Shown here in pieces: positions 7,522 through 10,257 of a stretch of 10,257 nt of DNA (positions are counted from its first letter, which is position 1; each line of letters opens with the position of its first letter). The position numbers and the translations under genes were made by a program. Location of the stretch: the NCBI GenBank assembly GCA_002730675.1, contig PCAV01000053.1, forward strand, positions 2,715-12,971. The letters are read 5' to 3'. The stretch is from Rhodospirillaceae bacterium (GTDB taxonomy: Bacteria > Pseudomonadota > Alphaproteobacteria > Thalassobaculales > Thalassobaculaceae). The notes beneath the pieces were generated by a model, which searched no databases, was not told the DNA's origin, and saw nothing but the letters and a program-made list of their open reading frames with translations.

Positions 7522-9255
7522 ATGAGTAGAAAAAAATCCACCACATCGGAGGAAAGTGCTCAGGAAGTAAACGAAAGATATATCCTGGCAATGGCAGCGG
7601 CTAATGATGGTCTTTGGGATTGGAATTTAAGAACCGGAAAGATTTTCTTCTCAACCCGATGGAAGCAAATGCTCGGTTATGAAGAAAATGAAATTAGGGA
7701 CATACCGGACGAGTGGTTCAGTAGAGTACATGAAGATGACATAGATCGACTAAAAACAATGCTGGATGCATATCTAAATAACGATACTGCTAGCTTCGCA
7801 GTCGAGTACAGGGTCAAACATTTCAATGAAGGTTACAGATGGATGTTGACACGCGGTTTAGCCGTAAGAGATAGCGACGGGACGGCATATCGAATTGCTG
7901 GTTCTCAAACAGATATTACTGAAAAAAAATTGTCAGATGCAAAATCTATTCATGACGCACTCCATGACACACTTACAGGATTACCTAACCGAACACTTTT
8001 TCTTGATAGAATAAGGCAAATTTTAAAAAAAAGAGAGCGAAATCAAACATTAAAATTTGCGGTAATCTACATCGATTTAGACAGATTTCGGCTAGTCAAT
8101 GAAAGTTTAGGGCATGTTCACGGCGATGAACTAATTATTCAGTGCGGTCATCGGCTTCGGGATTGCGTTCAACCGGGCGATACAGTCGCAAGGCTGGGAG
8201 GTGACGAGTATGCAATTCTGATGGAAGATATTGATGACATTGATTTGGGAATCAAATTGACCGAAACAATCCAATCTGAGTTTTCGAAACCTTTCTCATT
8301 AGGTGATAAAGAAGTGTTTAGTTCTGGGTCTATGGGGATCGCATATTCCAATATCGACTACGAGCGACCAGAGGATATTATTCGAGATGCAGAATTAGCC
8401 ATGTACAAAGCAAAAAGACTCGGTAATTCGAAAAGCGTCCTGTTTGATGATAATTTTCGTCGATCTCCTATTTCCCCAATTGACCTTGATACCGATCTGC
8501 GCCGTGCTCTTGATAGAAATGAGATGCAGATTCACTATCAGCCAATCATATCTCTTCGGGACGGTGCAATAAGCGGATTTGAAGCCTTGCTTCGGTGGAA
8601 ACATCGGATACGAGGAAATATATCTCCAAGTGAGTTCATACCCTTAGCCGAGGAAACCGGCCTAATTTATGAGCTAGGTCAATGGGTTCTGTATCAGGCT
8701 TGCCTTCAAACATTGCATTGGAACAATGAGAGGGAGCCAGAAAAGGCCCTTGAGTTAAGCATAAATCTTTCAGGTCGACAGTTCGCAGACCCAAATTTAG
8801 TGAATGGGGTATTAGAAAATCTTGATAAATCTGGCCTTAAGGCTAAAAATCTCAAATTAGAGATTACAGAAAGTGTGTTAATGGAAAACGCACCTCGTTC
8901 AATAGACATGCTCAATCAACTGAAGGAGCATGATATTAAAGTTTGTGTAGACGACTTTGGTACCGGCTATTCATCTTTAAGTTATCTTCATACTTTTCCC
9001 ATTGACACATTAAAAGTCGATCGTTCCTTTGTAAACGACATGGGTCGGAACTATAAAAATATGGAAATTATTAGAACAATTACAATGCTTGCTCATAACC
9101 TCAAACTAGATGTTATAGCGGAGGGTGTCGAAACAGCTGAACAACATGCGCAGTTGAGCGCACTCGGTTGTCAGTACGCGCAAGGTTTTTATTTTTCAAG
9201 ACCAATTGATAGCAACGATGCTTCTAATTTGATCCAATTAGATCGACGCTGGTGA
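7522..9255 (+). CDS. PAS-GGDEF-EAL cyclic-di-GMP signalling protein
   Basis: A 577-residue soluble protein with no membrane segment. The PAS domain (about 19-137) has the PAS_3-type ending (YRWMLTRGLAV, IAGSQTDITEKK). The GGDEF domain (about 145-308) has DTLTGLPNR, IDLDRFRLVN and the active-site form GGDEY (226-230), so diguanylate cyclase activity is possible. The inhibitory I-site RxxD position reads QPGD (217-220), so product inhibition by that site is probably lost. The EAL domain (about 322-565) keeps EALLRW (354-359), N415, E450 (ITES), D477/D478 (DDFGTGYSS), K498, E534 (AEGVET) and Q554, so phosphodiesterase activity is expected. Which activity dominates cannot be read from sequence. 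The PAS domain may bind a small ligand or cofactor; no heme-ligand pattern is obvious to me. The ATG at 7522 has only a poor ribosome site, and no alternative in-frame start lies upstream. The following membrane protein gene begins 17 bases later. Confidence 0.93.
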   Translation: MSRKKSTTSEESAQEVNERYILAMAAANDGLWDWNLRTGKIFFSTRWKQMLGYEENEIRDIPDEWFSRVHEDDIDRLKTMLDAYLNNDTASFAVEYRVKHFNEGYRWMLTRGLAVRDSDGTAYRIAGSQTDITEKKLSDAKSIHDALHDTLTGLPNRTLFLDRIRQILKKRERNQTLKFAVIYIDLDRFRLVNESLGHVHGDELIIQCGHRLRDCVQPGDTVARLGGDEYAILMEDIDDIDLGIKLTETIQSEFSKPFSLGDKEVFSSGSMGIAYSNIDYERPEDIIRDAELAMYKAKRLGNSKSVLFDDNFRRSPISPIDLDTDLRRALDRNEMQIHYQPIISLRDGAISGFEALLRWKHRIRGNISPSEFIPLAEETGLIYELGQWVLYQACLQTLHWNNEREPEKALELSINLSGRQFADPNLVNGVLENLDKSGLKAKNLKLEITESVLMENAPRSIDMLNQLKEHDIKVCVDDFGTGYSSLSYLHTFPIDTLKVDRSFVNDMGRNYKNMEIIRTITMLAHNLKLDVIAEGVETAEQHAQLSALGCQYAQGFYFSRPIDSNDASNLIQLDRRW

Positions 9256-9272
9256 GATAGCTTCAAAACCTC

Positions 9273-10145
9273 ATGACAGAAAAAGCTGAGCATTTCTTTC
9301 TACAACGGCATCATCGCTCGAGTTGGCAGACCCTATATGATGCGCCCACCTACAATGCGGTTAATTTAGTACTGAAAAAAGGCCGGGATCAAATCGCCTC
9401 GTCAAAGGTCAGAATAATACGAGGTCTGTGGGATCATGACACCAAAAAGTGGAATTATCAGCTTATTAAATTGATTGATCTCCGACAGACCAAACATAGC
9501 GCACCGATTAAAACAAACTCGCCTGAGCAAACATCAAAAGAGGTACCGCGCAATGCGTTAGAGATTCAAAACCTCGCACAGAAAAACAAAGCGCATGAAA
9601 AAACTCAAAAGGCCGTCGCAAAAAAAAACCCTAGTTATAAGATACTTATAACGACAGCATTTATCTTTTTAGTTTCTATAATAGGTTGCATTCTCTTCAT
9701 AAAGAACGAATTTCCTATTGTGTTCGATCAGCTAAATCTGTTGGCTGACAGTTCCAACCCAAAGCCAAAACCCGATAGTCGCCGATCCTCAATTGAAAAA
9801 GAGGTAATTGATCTTTTCACTGTTGGCAAAGTGACAAAAACATTTGGCGTTACCGAGAAACTATTTGGAAAATGGACAGTAGATAAATGTTTAGGAGATT
9901 ATGTGATTTTCACCCCCTTTGATATTCAATTCTTTTCAAAGGCACAAAGAACAAACCCGAGTTTGAAATATCAAGTTTTTGAAACAACCGAAGATGATTT
10001 TAATTTCTTTTTAAGAATAGAAGACGGCACCATTCTACATTATCTTAAAATCACAGAAAATAACATTAGCTTTACTGGGATCACCAAAGCCGAGGGCTTT
10101 GTTGAAAACTCCGAGAACCAAAAAGTTTATAAACGTTGTCCGTAA
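9273..10145 (+). CDS. Unrecognised single-pass membrane protein with a probable periplasmic domain
   Basis: A 290-residue protein of no family I recognise. It has an N-terminal domain of about 70 residues, rich in Trp, Arg and Lys (SSWQTLYDAP, KVRIIRGLWDHDTKKW). A polar Lys/Gln-rich linker follows (about 72-122), then one membrane helix at about 123-143 (ILITTAFIFLVSIIGCILFI), and a C-terminal domain of about 145 residues. Basic residues before the helix predict the N-terminus inside and the C-terminus in the periplasm. The C-terminal part (190-290) alternates hydrophobic residues like beta strands, starts with GKWTVDKC and ends YKRCP, so C206 and C289 could form a disulfide around a small beta-barrel. 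This structural idea is inference. It starts 17 bases after the cyclic-di-GMP gene with no good ribosome site nearby, so coupling to that gene is likely. Confidence 0.75.
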   Translation: MTEKAEHFFLQRHHRSSWQTLYDAPTYNAVNLVLKKGRDQIASSKVRIIRGLWDHDTKKWNYQLIKLIDLRQTKHSAPIKTNSPEQTSKEVPRNALEIQNLAQKNKAHEKTQKAVAKKNPSYKILITTAFIFLVSIIGCILFIKNEFPIVFDQLNLLADSSNPKPKPDSRRSSIEKEVIDLFTVGKVTKTFGVTEKLFGKWTVDKCLGDYVIFTPFDIQFFSKAQRTNPSLKYQVFETTEDDFNFFLRIEDGTILHYLKITENNISFTGITKAEGFVENSENQKVYKRCP

Positions 10146-10188
10146 AAATTTTTTTCTCATAATCAGAATAATTTCAACTGAGGTTGAG

Positions 10189-10219
10189 TGAACTTATCGC
10201 ATAAGCTAGGTTCATCATT
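10189..10219 (+). terminator. Possible weak intrinsic terminator
   Basis: CTTAT (10193-10197) and ATAAG (10201-10205) form a short stem around CGC. The flanking TGAA (10189-10192) and TTCA (10211-10214) can extend it with a bulge of about five bases, and ATTTTT follows at 10215-10221. The stem is AT-rich and imperfect. A second small inverted repeat (TCAAC/GTTGA, 10174-10186) lies just upstream. The rest of 10146-10257 shows no gene. Confidence 0.25.
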
Positions 10220-10257
10220 TTTGACATTACCCACGCGATCAGATACCTCGTGATAAT

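Noticed and set aside
7313..7525. A 70-codon plus-strand frame ending on the start codon of the PAS-GGDEF-EAL gene
   Set aside because: Its first half overlaps the glycosylase in another frame. The part in the gap (from about 7446) has no good ribosome site or recognisable content, so the ATGA overlap at 7522-7525 is probably chance.
10221..10257. Perfect -35 box TTGACA at 10221-10226 as a promoter for a gene beyond the window
   Set aside because: No -10 box with useful similarity lies 16-18 bases downstream. GATAAT at the window end is about 25 bases away, too far.

Overview
The window looks like a chromosomal segment of a Gram-negative proteobacterium. An alphaproteobacterium of moderate-to-low GC is my best guess, from the fused CysN/CysC protein, the gene types and the AT-leaning base composition by eye. 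This is an inference; no rRNA or other marker gene is present. I see eight convincing protein genes. I see no tRNA, rRNA, CRISPR array, insertion sequence, integrase or prophage gene.

Layout. (1) Bases 54-2312, minus strand: a two-gene operon of an atypical short-chain dehydrogenase/reductase followed by an N-acyl-D-amino-acid deacylase. (2) Bases 2453-5120, plus strand: cysD and a fused cysN/cysC, divergent from the operon above. Together they make the sulfate-activation complex that converts sulfate to APS and then PAPS. Its GTPase and PP-loop subunits do not match the E. coli/NodPQ consensus and look like a separate lineage with EF-Tu/EF-1A-like motifs. (3) Bases 5193-6646, minus strand, convergent with cysNC: an amidase-signature hydrolase with a strong Shine-Dalgarno and a GTG start, followed 20 bases later by a 49-residue single-pass membrane protein. 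(4) Bases 6775-10145, plus strand, divergent from the amidase: an AlkA-type DNA glycosylase, a PAS-GGDEF-EAL cyclic-di-GMP protein, and an unrecognised single-pass membrane protein 17 bases after it.

How the genes work together. CysD and CysNC form one functional unit. The PAPS could serve sulfate assimilation or a sulfotransferase, but neither CysH/CysIJ nor a sulfotransferase lies in the window. The deacylase and amidase both cleave amide bonds, but nothing links them to one pathway. The cyclic-di-GMP protein and the following membrane protein are probably co-transcribed, which raises the possibility of a shared envelope or signalling role. Most intergenic gaps are short. The two divergent gaps (2313-2452 and 6647-6774) hold the likely promoters. 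I found no single undescribed system that I can defend. The most interesting items are the divergent sulfate-activation pair, the SDR lacking the usual Tyr/Lys catalytic pair, and the unknown membrane protein beside the cyclic-di-GMP enzyme.
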